NCBI GenBank assembly: GCA_003254905.1
Contig: QANU01000796.1
Location: 342,282 to 406,281 of the forward strand
Reading direction: 5' to 3'
DNA length: 64,000 bases
From: Nissolia schottii
Taxonomy: Eukaryota > Streptophyta > Magnoliopsida > Fabales > Fabaceae
Part shown: positions 24,500-36,713 of the stretch, piece after piece
Numbering within the stretch: the stretch's first letter is position 1
Layout: each line of letters starts with the position of its first letter
Program-made: the position numbers and the translations under genes
Notes under the pieces: generated by a model
What the model was told of the DNA's origin: nothing
Seen by the model: the letters and a program-made list of their open reading frames with translations, nothing else
The model's database searches: none

Positions 24500-25600
24500 A
24501 AGAATTTAGATAGATAACATGTGTCGATGTACCTCGAATATCCATGATATTGAGCATCATACATAAATTCTATTGTATAAGTCGGGTAAAGAGAATTCAC
24601 TTATTTCCTGTCTCCTATTTAAAGACCACCTTGATAGAATTGTGAGTAGACAAACGTTATTAGACATGAGTGAGGAACTTGACCCAATATTAGTATGTAT
24701 GTGTGTGTGTATATATGGCATTGTCTTGATACAATCAAGTACACTCATTGGTTGAGTTTTAGCACAATAACACATGGGGACTAATTATAAACCCATAAAA
24801 ATAGACCACATAATAATTACATGAGTTTATAGGAAACAATATTCACGCAATCCATTCAATTTGTTTCATAAAACCAAAAACTCCATCAATCAATAATAGT
24901 TCAGACAACAAATTCTAACATTCTCCTACTTGAACCATATTGATTGGGTTTTATTTGTTTTTAAAACATTTTGAAAACAACTATCAAGTTATAAAACAAT
25001 ATTGGTTGGCCACAAACTAACACTGGCCAACAAGGCTTTAGCTAATAAACCATAAAAAGTCTAATTCCCTCATGACCAAATTGCCAATAACCTCATCAAC
25101 AATGATCTACAACTACCAATGTATAAGGTACACATCGTATCGTAATTATAACATGAGCGCTCAAAGTGATCCTACAATGATACTGTGTTTAGATTCACAT
25201 TGTGATTTCCCAAAAAAGACACTATCATTTCCCCACATCATCATCAACTTTCCCTTAAGAGGCCAATGTTTTCCGAAAAAAAAAAATCATATTTTGAGTA
25301 TATAATCAATGGTACGAATGACAAGCAAGATCATATTTTCCATCAAATTACCATTATATGCACATAATACAACTCATAACACGTCCATGAGTTCATCAGC
25401 CAGATTACATAAACACAATGTAAATAGATGGGCATAACAACACATCACACTAACCAAATGTATAAAAAGACCTCACAAGACTGGTATTATTAACATGTTT
25501 CACAAACATCATGAGCCGAAGTCCCTTAGTTAGAGGGTCAACTAGTATCTCATTAGATCTAATATACTCATGACTAATTACATAAATCTAATGTAATCAC
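24500..25600 (-). mobile_element. Decayed Ty1/copia retrotransposon 3' end (pol C-terminus, PPT, LTR)
   Basis: On the minus strand, about 25570-25470 translates as HEYIRSNEILVDPLTKGL followed by a phenylalanine- and HV-containing tail. This is the signature C-terminus of copia Gag-Pol (…ADPLTKGL…F.EHV…). Further downstream on that strand a polypurine tract AAGTAGGAGAA (about 24932-24922) directly precedes TGTTAGAATTTG (from 24921), the start of a 3' LTR running towards about 24500. That LTR contains TTTAAATAGGAGAC, a TATA-like sequence. Frames are broken, so the element is dead. The 5' part was not found, although 25600-26460 may be more of it. Confidence 0.7.
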
Positions 25601-26589
25601 GATCTTATTAATTAACTCCCCAAAACAATCATGTTAAAACATAAACCACCGATAATCAATCACGTGATGTGATTTTTAATCAAGTTACCACAACTCCATT
25701 GTTAAATAACATAACAGTAGCAAAACATAGATATTAGAACTTGAAATTACACACATAATAGACAAATAGAGCCAAACAAAATGCTACAGGTAAATCATCG
25801 TACAATTACTAAATTTGCATAATTATAAGACTAATTTTTGCAAAATCATATTCTTTATGAGAGGTTAGACATACAATTTTACAATCACCTTGGAAAGAAT
25901 GCATAACACATACTATAGTTTTCTCTCATTAAAATAATTAATATTTTCTTTAAAGAAGAAAATTCAAGTAAGATTAAACTTAAACATACTTTCATGGATA
26001 AACACAATTATTCATTATATGCCTCAAACATCACTATATAGCTTCTCATCCAGTCAAGCTTGTAAGGTTGTATGTAGTCTAAATACTTTGTTAATAGAAA
26101 AAACAATAAGAAATTGAAAACAAACACAATCAATTCTTAGTTAATTCAATAAACAACAAATACTAACAATTATCATCACCAGGAGTTTAAACATGAATAT
26201 AATTTTGCATGTGATGCAGAAAATATACTATACACAATAGTCTAAAAAAATTCATCACACGTGAGCAGAGAAATTTTAAGTGTCACGTAATCCTAAAATT
26301 TTCATGTTTCTTGAACCAAATCATAAATCAAACCATTTGTGGGTTGGTTCATGTATTCATTGGCCTAAAAAACAAAATCATGCCTGAATTTACGGACAGT
26401 CACTATAGTGATTAGCATTCATATCCTTTATGGGCTGCAAAACAAAGACAACATTTCAATCTATTTTTTTAATTAAAAATGCTATGCGTACACTTTCTTA
26501 TTCTTTATTTTTTTTCCCTGTATTTTTTTGTCATAAGAAGTTATGAAATCAAGAGTTTTTATTTTCGTTTTTATCATATTCGTTGTTTT

Positions 26590-27180
26590 TTATTTTTCAA
26601 AAGTTTGTGCATGTATGTGCATTCTCGCTTAAAAGTTTGTGCATGTAGGCACCAAAGTTTTATTACTCATATTCAGTTTTGTTTTCGTTTCCGTCATATT
26701 CTTTGTTTTTGGTTGTTCAAAAGTTTGTGTATGTGTGTAAAAAAGTTTGTGCATTCTTGTTCAAAAGTTTATGCACATGAGTATTAAAATTTTCTTTTAT
26801 GTCGTCGTTTTTGTTTTTGTTTTTGTCATATTTTTGTTTCTAGTTGTTTGTGCATGCTTGTTAAAATGTTTGTGCGCGTGAGTACTGGAATTTTCTTCTT
26901 CGTTTTTGTTTCATTTTTCGTCTTATTCTTTGTTTATGTTTTTTTGAAAAATTTGTGTATATCAGTTTAAAAGTTTCTACATCTACTTTAAAATGTTTGT
27001 GCACGGTAGAGTGAATCCATGCACTTAAAGTATGAGTGGAGAGCAAAAGAAAGAGTGCGACAATTAGTTTTGATATTTAATGTCCACAAATCTGGTTTAA
27101 TTGAGCTCTGTATTTAAAAAAATTTGCCCATGAATGTATAAAAAATTTGCGCACGTGTGTACAAAAATCTGTACACTCAA
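26590..27180. repeat. Diverged tandem array of a GTTTGTGCA-containing unit
   Basis: The phrase AAAAGTTTGTGCATG or close variants recurs at least ten times (for example near 26600, 26630, 26718, 26742, 26761, 26863, 26989 and 27138), interspersed with TTTTCGTTTTTGTCATATTC-type T-rich blocks. Spacing is irregular, about 20-130 bases. No protein-coding sense. Confidence 0.7.
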
Positions 27181-27344
27181 TGTTATTGTATATACTATAC
27201 GTACGACATACAGTGACAGTATAGTAGTAGCATTTTGGGTGTACCGCTAACAACCGAGCATCCGTGTAGCCAAGAGCTTTTGAAATCGCGGATTTGAAAT
27301 TTCATATTCCTAATCAAACCAGGGTCTTTCTTAGGGTCGTAGTG

Positions 27345-27366
27345 TATCTATCTATCTATCTATCTA

Positions 27367-27409
<43 letters not shown>
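27345..27409. repeat. (TATC)n(TA)n compound microsatellite
   Basis: About five TATC units followed by about 20 TA units. Confidence 0.95.
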
Positions 27410-27411
<2 letters not shown>

Positions 27412-28111
27412 TTCAAGTGACTTAAACTTTAGCTTGTGATTTCATAATTCAAATTTACAATAATCTTGTAGCAGTTAAGTTGAATATACCATATTTACCA
27501 AGTTATTTTGGCAATAAGAAAGTGATGAAATGTGAGATGAAGATTTGAAAGGACCTTGATTTTCTTTTCCCTATGTGAGAAAGGACTATTTTAGGTACGG
27601 ATATCTCAAGAAAAAGTCTTAGCTTGGTTTTCGTATGGTTTCGTAATTTCGTCGGAAAACAAAATTATAAGGAATATAATTTGTTCCCCTTTGAATTAAA
27701 GAAAAACTTTGATAAGCTTTTTTTTTTTCTTAAAAAAAAAAAGTCTCACATACGTTATCATTGCTCCTTTATTTTGTAATCTTGACTATGTTCGTATTCC
27801 TTTTGTCGCTTTATTAAAAAAAAAAACTCAGTCTTTTCCCAAGTCCATATATATTCTCAATCCTTTCATTTTATTCCTAAAGTGTAAAAAGCATGTGAGT
27901 ATGCCGAGGATTTGTATATAGGTATATAGGATTAGGAACCCAACTTCTTTGGTAGAAATATCAAAATATTTCATAAATGTAAAAGTGCTTCAATTACAAT
28001 TACCAAGGATCACTTCATACTTTAACATAACCTAAAGCTCTCACCCTCTCCCCCCTACTCCTTTTTATGTCCCTTTCTTTTGCTCTCACGATTGCAAAAA
28101 AAAAAAAAAAA

Positions 28112-28289
28112 NNNNNNNNNNNNNNNNNNNNNNNNNNNNNNNNNNNNNNNNNNNNNNNNNNNNNNNNNNNNNNNNNNNNNNNNNNNNNNNNNNNNNNNNN
28201 NNNNNNNNNNNNNNNNNNNNNNNNNNNNNNNNNNNNNNNNNNNNNNNNNNNNNNNNNNNNNNNNNNNNNNNNNNNNNNNNNNNNNNNNN
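28112..28289. other. Assembly gap of 178 N
   Basis: A run of N between a poly(A) tract (28097-28111) and a (GA)n run (28290-28332). It falls in the presumed 3' UTR of the KAN2 gene. Confidence 0.98.

Positions 28290-28332
<43 letters not shown>
28290..28332. repeat. (GA)n microsatellite abutting the KAN2 stop codon
   Basis: On the KAN2 sense strand this is a (CT)n run starting about four bases after the TGA stop, so the 3' UTR begins with a microsatellite that continues into the gap. Confidence 0.95.
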
Positions 28333-28335
<3 letters not shown>

Positions 28336-30254
28336 TCAAATAAGTGTTGGCTGGCCCAATGTGAATTCCAAATCCAAGTTAGGTTTCTTGGGGCTTGATG
28401 CTGACAGGTTTGAGGATGAGCTTCCATCTGATATTCTCTCATAGCTTAGGCACTTTGGATCCATTTCCTTCTGGAATAAATAATTAAATAAAAAAAGATC
28501 AGAAAAATAAATTTATATAGTGTAATGAGATTATGATAAATTAATAAAGAGTGAAATATAGTGTTAAAGAGAGGGCAGAGTACGTATAGCACAAGAAATT
28601 AATGTTTGAACAGATTTTTTGGGAATCAAAGGACATTTGACTCAGAGAATAATTGCAGAATATTTATATCTCTCCAGGAAAAAAAAAAGCCTGCTAGAAC
28701 TTGCAATGTTCATGTGCTACTAGCTTCCAATTATTTTTCTCCATAGCATTAGCATTAGCATTCATCAGATATACACTATAGTATATATTTTGACCCATCC
28801 ACATAACTTCATAATCTAGATTATTGATCTGGGAGTCAAATTAAATTGGGGTTAGGTTTAGCTACGGCTCTAGGGTCCTTTATTTTTAATATGATCATTC
28901 ATTAATAAAATCTTAACTAGAGGGAAAGCTTTCTTTTACTACAGCTAGCATAGCACAATTATCTCTTTTGCTTTTAAACCTCCTTTGTAATTAGTAAATG
29001 GTGAAAAGGACTGGTCTACCCCCCATTTGAATTTGTGAAGGACAAAAAAAAGCAGCTTTATTGGAAAGCCTTTTCCTTTACATAATGTGCATGGCAAGAT
29101 GAAAAAGATCAAACGTAGTTCCCTTTTCCCCCTCCTCTCTCAACTCCCTTTCATGCAATTCCAAACACAGCCTTAATTGTAAAAAAAACAAAACAAAATA
29201 ACTTTGGTATTATAACAACTTTGGTGTAACAATCAAAAGGGCTTTTTTCAATTGAGTAACATTTACACATACCTCAAGGGAATGCACGTTGTTGCCAACA
29301 GAATCAGCCTTTGGCTTGCCATGCAACCAAGCTTCCCTGTTACAAAAAATCAACAAAAACATTATATAACAATTGGGAGAAGAATATTTTTCCCATTACT
29401 GGAATGCCATGCAAATGGAAAAGCAAATCTGAGGAAAAGAAAGCCATCTTTTACTGTCTTATTTATAGCTATTATAGCCCCCCTTTTGCTTATTCTGCTG
29501 AGATTGAAATAAAGTTTGAAGCCATCCCATGTGATATCCCATTGCCCATGAGCACATTGTGTGGCTGTATATATAATTCATGTATTTAATTACTAACACA
29601 AGGATGGTCAGGTGTTAAACAACTTTGTTCCATTCTTAAATTAAGGGTCTCGGGTTCGAGACTCAAGGAGAAAAAATAAAACTTTTGTCAGGAAGGACAG
29701 TCACAGTATTACGAGCAGAATTAGTCAATCTCACTAGTCGTAGAATTCGGGTATTAGTGGAAGGAAAAAAAATTATGTATTTAATTTGTATACTATAGGA
29801 TCATTCAAGGAAGTTTCAGAGGGGAATATGGCTTTGGCACCAAGATTTCTAATTATGGGTGTTACCCAAGGGGCTTAGCTTTGGCACTAAGTTTCCCAAT
29901 TGTTGGGGGCCCATGTAATAGGTTAATATCTGAGCCCCACAAAATCCTAAGGAAAGAGATATCTCTATTTTTAAGGTGGTGGATTTTGGCATATATCAAA
30001 CTCCTGTGTGTTTTTTGAATGGTAGGAGTGTGTGTGGGGGTTCCTTTTGTTCTTTCTTTACTTACTTTTCATAAACTTACTATAGAAGAGAGTATATTAT
30101 TACCCCCATCATCTAAGAGTTTGGATGCTCATGGTTTTGTGGACAGACAGGACAAAGCAAAACTGAAATGATTTATTCTCTTTGTGATTTTAGTGCTCTT
30201 AAATATGTTTTTGTACGTGAGGTTAAGAGAAAAGAAAAAGAGAAAGCAAAGAAC

Positions 30255-30291
<37 letters not shown>

Positions 30292-31640
30292 TGCTAAGAC
30301 ATACATGAATTGCTCTCCCATTAATATTATTATTAGTACTTTATTTTGCAACATTACCGGTCAAACATAGAATGAAACATAACAAAATTATATATAAATT
30401 TAAAATAGAACTGTGAACCAAGAAAAAAAATGATACTTGCAACTTGATCATAATGATAAAAAAGAAAATTCCACTAGCTATCTAGGGAAATAAAGATGTT
30501 GCCAAGATCATTCATAGCAACAAGTTGCTCTATATATAAGTGTCCTTGGAGACCCCAGTAACACAATTGCACATGTATTGCAAACAAGAGTGTTCCAAGT
30601 GACCATCATACATGCACATTGATGCATAAAACTGAACAGAAAAAAAAAAATCCCCAAAAAGAGGGAATTTAAATAGCAAAACATATGTAACAAGTTACCT
30701 GGAAGAGTTGCTCCAAAGCCCATGATAGTCCTTATCTTCGTTAACGCTTGGTCTTCCTTGCTTAATGGATAGATCAGACCTCCTTGAAGAGTTGATGTCA
30801 AACATTAATTCCTCCGAAGTATCTCCGGATGATCTATTATCATATACATCAGATTGCCCTAATTCATGTTCAAAAGGAAAGGAGTAGAAAAAATGTACAT
30901 TAGAGAAAAGAATAGAGGAAGCACATTAACCAACAATGTTGGAATTTCATGGCAAAATGTTCCAAATAGGGACTAACCTGAAGAAGCCGCTGCTCTATCT
31001 GTTGTCTTTACCGTCCGGTACATCTGGATTCAAATTTGTTAATCACTAATAACACTAGATACGTTACTCTAAATTAAGAGTAAATATAACAACAAATAAT
31101 TAAAATAAAATAAAAATTTGCTGCCGAAAACATATTATGGGTAAGTAATGATGCATTGTTTTTGTGCATAAAAAGTTAAAACTAAGTAAGACGAAGATTA
31201 TTATTGGATCCTAGAAGAAGTACTTCACCACACAAGAATAAGAAATGAAATGGGCACAAAGTTGAAACTTGTAAGTATTAAATTGATTATATATTCAGTA
31301 GTATAGTACTACTGTCCAAGTTTTCTCACTAACACAGAAGAAGCATTTATGGTGGTTACGGTAATATAGATACACATGCATGGGAGCATGTGACTAACCA
31401 TGGTTAAAGTAGGCATGGTTAAAGTAAACCCCACCCCCCAAGTCTGAGCAATGCATCATTGAGAAATGATGGTGTTCGGTACGTACATCTTCTTCTTCTT
31501 TTTTTTTTTTTGTTCAATTTTCTCTCACTGCAAACTAAGTACATTTTTTTTAAAAAAATTAAAAAGAAAATTATTGGTAGCAATTGACTGAATTCATGAG
31601 GCTTCTTTGTCCTACTTGTTTTCAGAAAATCGATAAGTAC

Positions 31641-31674
<34 letters not shown>

Positions 31675-33140
31675 AATTTGTTGGTTCATTGTTCAAAGCA
31701 AAAAGCCGTTTATTATACTAGCTTGGGCAGAAGAAGGCAGAGATCTAATTAGAAAAAGGATTTGAGAGAGCCTCTGTATGGAAAACATTGGAATTTGGAA
31801 TGTGTGTAGATGAGTTAACTGCTTCCCCTCTATAATGCAGCAATGCAATGCAATGCAATGCCACCGCTGTATCAAAATTTATTACACCTCACAACACATA
31901 CATAATACAAGATAGAAGAAGATGCCTAACAAAGCACCCATTATTTCTTTTTCTTTTTTATAAAAGAAAACCCCCAATCAGAAACCGTAATTTCACCCTC
32001 TAACCACTGAAAAAACAAAAGGCAAAATTAAGTAATTAAGAATAACATGTACATAGCTCAAATACTAGCTCTGAAGATCATTGTTATTTAATTAGTGAGG
32101 TTAATAATTACCTGTAAATGAGATTTAACATGTGCTAAAGTGAGATCCTTCACATCCATTAGCTCAAGAACTGACTTCGGTGTCGCCCCTGAGAAAAGAA
32201 AATTAATGAAATTAAAATAGAGTAGATTAATTAGTTTACATACATACATAATCAAATTTTAATTTACAATATATGAAAGCCAAGTTTATATACTTAATTT
32301 CTCTCAATTTTTTCCTTCTCCCTTTAGCAAAGACCAAATTGAATTAATTTCCTTTTTATAAAGAAAGAAAATAAAAAAGGGGGAAAAAAATCAAAGACGA
32401 ATCTTACTCTCATGGCCACCTAACAGCTCAACGGCATGGACAAAGCGAGCGTGGAGTGTGGTAGTCCAACGCATCCTCGGAGCCCTCATGCTCCGCTTCG
32501 CCGGGAACCGCGACAGGAACCGCGACCGCATCAGAGCCTGCGACGAAAAATGGCTCGAACCGCCGCCGGCGGCAGCGGTCACCGCGTTGGAGATAGACGG
32601 AGGAGCAGTAGAAGAATCTAGAAGATGGTGATGATGATGGGGAAATGGCAAAGTAGTGGCAGGAGGGGGGTTCTGGTACACCGGGATCCCTCTAATGGGC
32701 CTGAGAAAGCCCAATTCCTGGCTCAGGCTCTGCTGGTGTGGCGGGAACAGTAGCGGCTGATGCTGAAAGTAGTGGTGGTGGTGGTGGTTGTTGTTTTGTT
32801 GAAACGGTTGGGAGTGGTTGTTGTTGCTGTAACCGTTTTGGAAGTGGTGGCGGTTAAGGAGGTTGTTGGAATCGGATGGATTGGGCCTCGCGGCTGCTGT
32901 TATTGGGTTAGAGAGTGAGAGGTCGAAGCACGCTGCGTTGGTGTTGGTGTTGGTGCTGGTGTCGGTTAATTTATTGGCGGTTGAAGTTGTTGATATTGAG
33001 TTGCTGGAGTCCAAGGCTCTCTTCCAGAACCCCAAATCGACGTCTTCTTCGGCTCTTGATCTCCATGAGTTGGATGTCGGTTTGGCGTTTGGAGGGCTGA
33101 TTTGCAAGGACAGGTCTGGCTGTGCTGGGAACAGCTCCAT
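28336..33140 (-). CDS. KAN2: KANADI2-type GARP transcription factor (6 exons)
   Basis: Minus-strand exons joined by hand: 33140-32408, 32188-32112, 31023-30978, 30858-30699, 29336-29273, 28470-28336. Introns are GT-AG and phases close, giving 404 residues (Arabidopsis KAN2 is about 388). The N-terminus MELFPAQPDLSLQISPPN is nearly that of KAN2, which fixes the start. DLSLQI (about residues 9-14) and a later DLSLSN look like EAR-type repression motifs. Residues about 60-200 are Asn/His/Pro-rich low complexity. The GARP (Myb-like) DNA-binding domain spans about 217-276 (KRSMRAPRMRWTTTLHARF ... ELLGGHERATPKSVLELM ... VKSHLQMYRTVKTT) and is split by two introns as in the family. The conserved C-terminal LEFTLGQP is at 394-401. 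Known role: nuclear regulator of abaxial identity in leaves, flowers and ovules, partly redundant with KAN1. No broken exon seen. Confidence 0.95.
29599..29765 (+). mobile_element. Possible tRNA-derived SINE in KAN2 intron 4
   Basis: GGTTCGAGACT near 29652 fits a Pol III B box, and GGTCAGGTGTTAAA about 45 bases upstream could be a degenerate A box. The arm GTCTCGGGTTCGAGAC is tRNA T-arm-like. It does not fold as a complete tRNA. End and tail are unclear. Confidence 0.3.
30259..30288. repeat. (GA)n microsatellite in KAN2 intron 4
   Basis: Perfect GA run of about 30 bases. A (CT)n run at about 31643-31672 lies in intron 2 of the same gene. Confidence 0.9.
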
Positions 33141-33500
33141 CTTGTTCCAAACAAGGCCTTGCCCACAAACAAGCCTTCCTTCCTTTTGGTTTTCGTGTTA
33201 ATGCTTTGTTTTCTTTACACGGACGGATCGGCGGGTTGGGGGTGGGTGAAGGGGTTTTTGAGGATAACCGGGTAGTTAAATAGGGGGTTTCAAGCATTCA
33301 ATCGATTTTTGTTTGCAGAGAGAGAGCAGAGGGGGGGGGGGGGAAAGAAATATTGACAAGGTATGTGAAGTGAATGGCTGTATCTTTTGTGTGAAGTATA
33401 TGTGAGAAAATGACACTTGAGGGACTATACTCCTAGGGGTGGTGGGGAGTGAGAAAGAGAGAGGACTTGTTTCTTTTGTGGACGTGAGTGAGATGTTACC

Positions 33501-33510
33501 TCTATTTATT
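33501..33510 (-). promoter_or_regulatory. Candidate TATA box of KAN2
   Basis: The minus strand reads AATAAATAGA here, about 360 bases upstream of the ATG. The region between it and the ATG contains purine/pyrimidine-rich tracts (AGAGAGAG and a G tract near 33330-33342) typical of plant leaders. Motif-based only. Confidence 0.35.
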
Positions 33511-33642
33511 TGATTTAAAATATTGTGTTATACTCGTATTTTATTTATTATTAAATAAAATTTTATTAGAATGTGAATTGATATGATGTTTTATAATTAA
33601 TGAGTATATATAATGTAACTCGATCAGATAAGATTATTATAT

Positions 33643-33832
33643 AGGTAATTATTATAGTTTTGAGGAAGAAGGTAGATTGTGCTCTATCTAATAATAAAAT
33701 AATACTTAATTAGTTTTGATTAGTAATATTATTTATGAGTAACTTACACTCTTGTATAAAATGTCATTTTATTATTGTGTAGAGCATAATCTAACTTAAT
33801 TCTTTATGAGTAAATAATAATTTCTCATTATT
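33643..33832. mobile_element. Foldback MITE upstream of KAN2
   Basis: The arm TAGATTGTGCTCTATC followed by TAATAATAAAAT (about 33671-33699) is matched in inverted orientation by ATTTTATTATTGTGTAGAGC ATAATCTA (about 33768-33796). Outer parts ATTATTATA/AATTATTATT also pair. Exact ends and target duplication not resolved. Confidence 0.55.
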
Positions 33833-35173
33833 GTCGTTTATTTTAGCGGTAGTTTATTTTGTCGCTTAATCATGTTCGTGTGGATTTAATTCTCATTCAT
33901 GTGAAGGGAAAAACATTTTTTGATTAATAATTTATCATTTCATATGAGTTCAGTTACTACAATAAAATTAGTCATTACTACCAACCGTGAGCACTTGCGC
34001 ATCCAAAAATAAATAAATAATAATTTCTCATTACTGTAAGTGGGAAAGGGAGAAAAAGAATGACAAAAGGAAATGAAAAAAATAAGATAAGGGAGAGGGG
34101 AGAGAAAAAGAAAAGAAAAAGGTAAATTAAGTTTGGAACTTTTATTCCTTTTTACAAATACTCTCTTTTTTCCTCCCTTCCCTATGTTTTCTTTGGATTA
34201 AAAATGGAAAAGAAAGACATTTCCTATAAAACCTTTAACGTGTGCATTGTCCCTCTGCAACCCCATAGTTAACTTTCTATAACACACACGTTCAGAGAAA
34301 CCCCCCTTTATCTGGACTGAAACCTAGGGCTCTGTTGCTTCTTTTGCCACAAATCTTTAAAAAAAAAAAAAAGAAGAAGAAGAAGAAAAAAGAAACAATA
34401 ATTCTGGAATTTTACAGTCACATGATTGCACACAAATTTCAACATCTTACGGATTTGTTTTGTTTTGTTTAACAGCCCCAATTATAAACCACTCATTGTG
34501 GTCATGATGAAAACCCTAATTCTCTTTGCAAATCACATCATGCATTCTTCTTAGCAAAAATTTGGACCCATCCATCACGTTCTTGTCATTTTCTTTTTAT
34601 AATCAACCGGGAAAATTCTAAAAGGTATATTTGTGGGTTGTTAGACACATCTATGGTTATCTAAACTTAGGACATAACGGAAAGTCATATTTAACCTCCA
34701 TGTTACATGTACAATTTGATTGACGAGTAGTGTCTCTAAGAGGGGTACATCTGTCTTTGAGCATTACTATCTATTCATCAAATAGACATGGGAACGTACT
34801 AGTTAATGTACAAAATATTCCACTCACTCTCGGACACACACATATACCCGTAGACATATACCAATTAGAACCAAAACAAAAAATTAAGACCAAAACAAAA
34901 AATTAAGCCCCCACACAAATTGGAAAAATCAAACATATAAGCACTTTAAGGTGTCTGTCACTTTAATGCTACTTATTTGTCAGGGGTTAATTTTTCTGAA
35001 AGTAAAAATGTAAAAGACTAATTTGTCTGAAATTTAAATTGAGGGTGAGGAGTTTATTTGTCCAATTTTTCATTTGTAATGTGTCAATTTAAGTTTTTCA
35101 TTTGTGAGAGACCAGCGTATACAATCGTAAAATTGTGAAGAGACTGTTTGAGGGTTTACTCATAAAAAATGTA

Positions 35174-35434
35174 CTCCCTTCGTTTCAAATTATGTGTTAT
35201 TTTGGCTATATGCATGAGTATTAGGAAACCTAGAATTAAGAGTAGTTTAAGGAATACTTTTACTTAAATATCCTTATTTGATTTTAATATAACACCACTT
35301 AACGTTTTCCAAGAAAATAAATTAAGGGCATAATTGAAAACTTAACAATAAATATTACCTACAAAAGTGAGAATGACAAATAATTTAGGACAAAAAAAAT
35401 TGGCTAAATTGATAAATAATTTGGGCGTAGGGAA
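35174..35434. mobile_element. Stowaway (Tc1/mariner) type MITE, 261 bp
   Basis: The left end CTCCCTTCGTTTCAAATTAT and the right end, reverse-complemented, TTCCCTACGCCCAAATTAT form a terminal inverted repeat. A TA dinucleotide flanks each side (35172-35173 and 35435-35436), the Stowaway target duplication. The CTCCCT start is the classic Stowaway terminus. Confidence 0.8.
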
Positions 35435-36143
35435 TAAAAAAAACATGTTTTTTAGATTGACTTCAAGAAAAAAGAGTCAACAAAGTTATTATGAAAATTG
35501 TATTAGACCGAGATTAACTAAATTAATTAATTAGTTAGTTATTTGGTTCCTTCAGAAAATTCTGAGCCTAGAAATGTAAGTCTAGGTCGTTCACTTAAAA
35601 TTATGCATACGAAAGCAAATTACTGAAAGAAGACGAATAACAGAACGATGGAAAATTAACGGAAAAGGAAAATCCACCGGTGGATCGTGAGACTATATAT
35701 ATCAAAAAGGTTTTTATTTTTATGGTTTCATAATTTAAATAGATGATGGCATTAATGACAACCTAAAAAAAGGGGGATTGACTTATATGTAATAAGCTCC
35801 AAAGATAATCGACGTATGAATAAATCTATGTCTACCAATCAATAATTCAATGTGTGTCACTGTCAAGTTTACACAACAGCATATATGTGTGTGAATTCTG
35901 ATCATATAAAAACTCCAAGAATTACCGGTATATAAATGGAAAAATCAGCTAGTCAAAGTGACCAATCACTCTTAATTGCAATTAAGTTTGGTAATCTTTC
36001 GGCATTTTAGTGGCGTAAGGAAAGCATTAGGGCTTCACCACATATAGATAAATTAGTCATAGGCAGCTATATGTTAAAAGAACCAGTACGGGTGTTATAA
36101 TAATAATAATAATATTAGTAGTAGTAGCAGCAACACCAATTAA

Positions 36144-36713
36144 GGTTGTCAAACTCGAGAGTTTAAGTAAACTCGTGAAAGCTAAGTAAACTCGAATTGT
36201 AAACTCGTAAGAATTTACATATGTAAAAAATATATGTTATAAACAATATAATTAGGAACTAAACATGATTAAATTTTGTATTCATAATTGACATTGAATA
36301 ATGTTAACTTTAAAATAAAATAAATGAAAAAAATATCATAAAATATACATTAATGCATGACACTTAGTTTTGTCATACTTTATTCTATACATGTATTAAT
36401 TTATAGTTTGATAAAGCATAGCTTAATTATGATAAAATATATAAAATCAGCTTAGTAAATTCAATAGATATTGTTTAATACATACAAAGTCAACTAAGTA
36501 TCTAAAAAAATTACCAAATTTATCCATCATGAGGTAAACTCGTAAACTCGTAAATAGATTTTAACTCGTAAACTCGTTAGTAAAATCAAGAGTTTACTTA
36601 AACTCGTACAAGTTTACCAAAAAAGAGTTTACATGAGTGTTAACTCATTTTGTGTAGTGAAATAATTGTAAACTCGTAAGAGTTTACGAGTTAACTCGAG
36701 AGTTTAATAACCA
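36144..36713. mobile_element. ACTCGT-rich inverted-repeat element, copy 2 (complete)
   Basis: About 570 bp. The left terminus GGTTGTCAAACTCGAGAG faces a right terminus that reads GGTTATTAAACTCTCGAG on the opposite strand. Both ends carry arrays of ACTCGT/ACGAGT hexamers (about a dozen in total) surrounding an AT-rich core without ORFs. Collinear with 17103-17617. The layout of subterminal short repeats resembles transposase-binding arrays of DNA transposons. No clear target duplication found, so the superfamily stays open. Confidence 0.75.

Noticed and set aside
27240-27330. tRNA-like phrase near GCGGATTTGAAATTTC
   Set aside because: No cloverleaf can be drawn. At most a SINE relic.
28055-28444. 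Open frames across the second N run
   Set aside because: Same artefact. The real coding content there is the last KAN2 exon on the minus strand.
32436-33297. Plus- and alternative minus-frame ORFs over KAN2 exon 1
   Set aside because: Shadows of the GC-rich first exon. The KAN2 frame has the conserved N-terminus and GARP domain.
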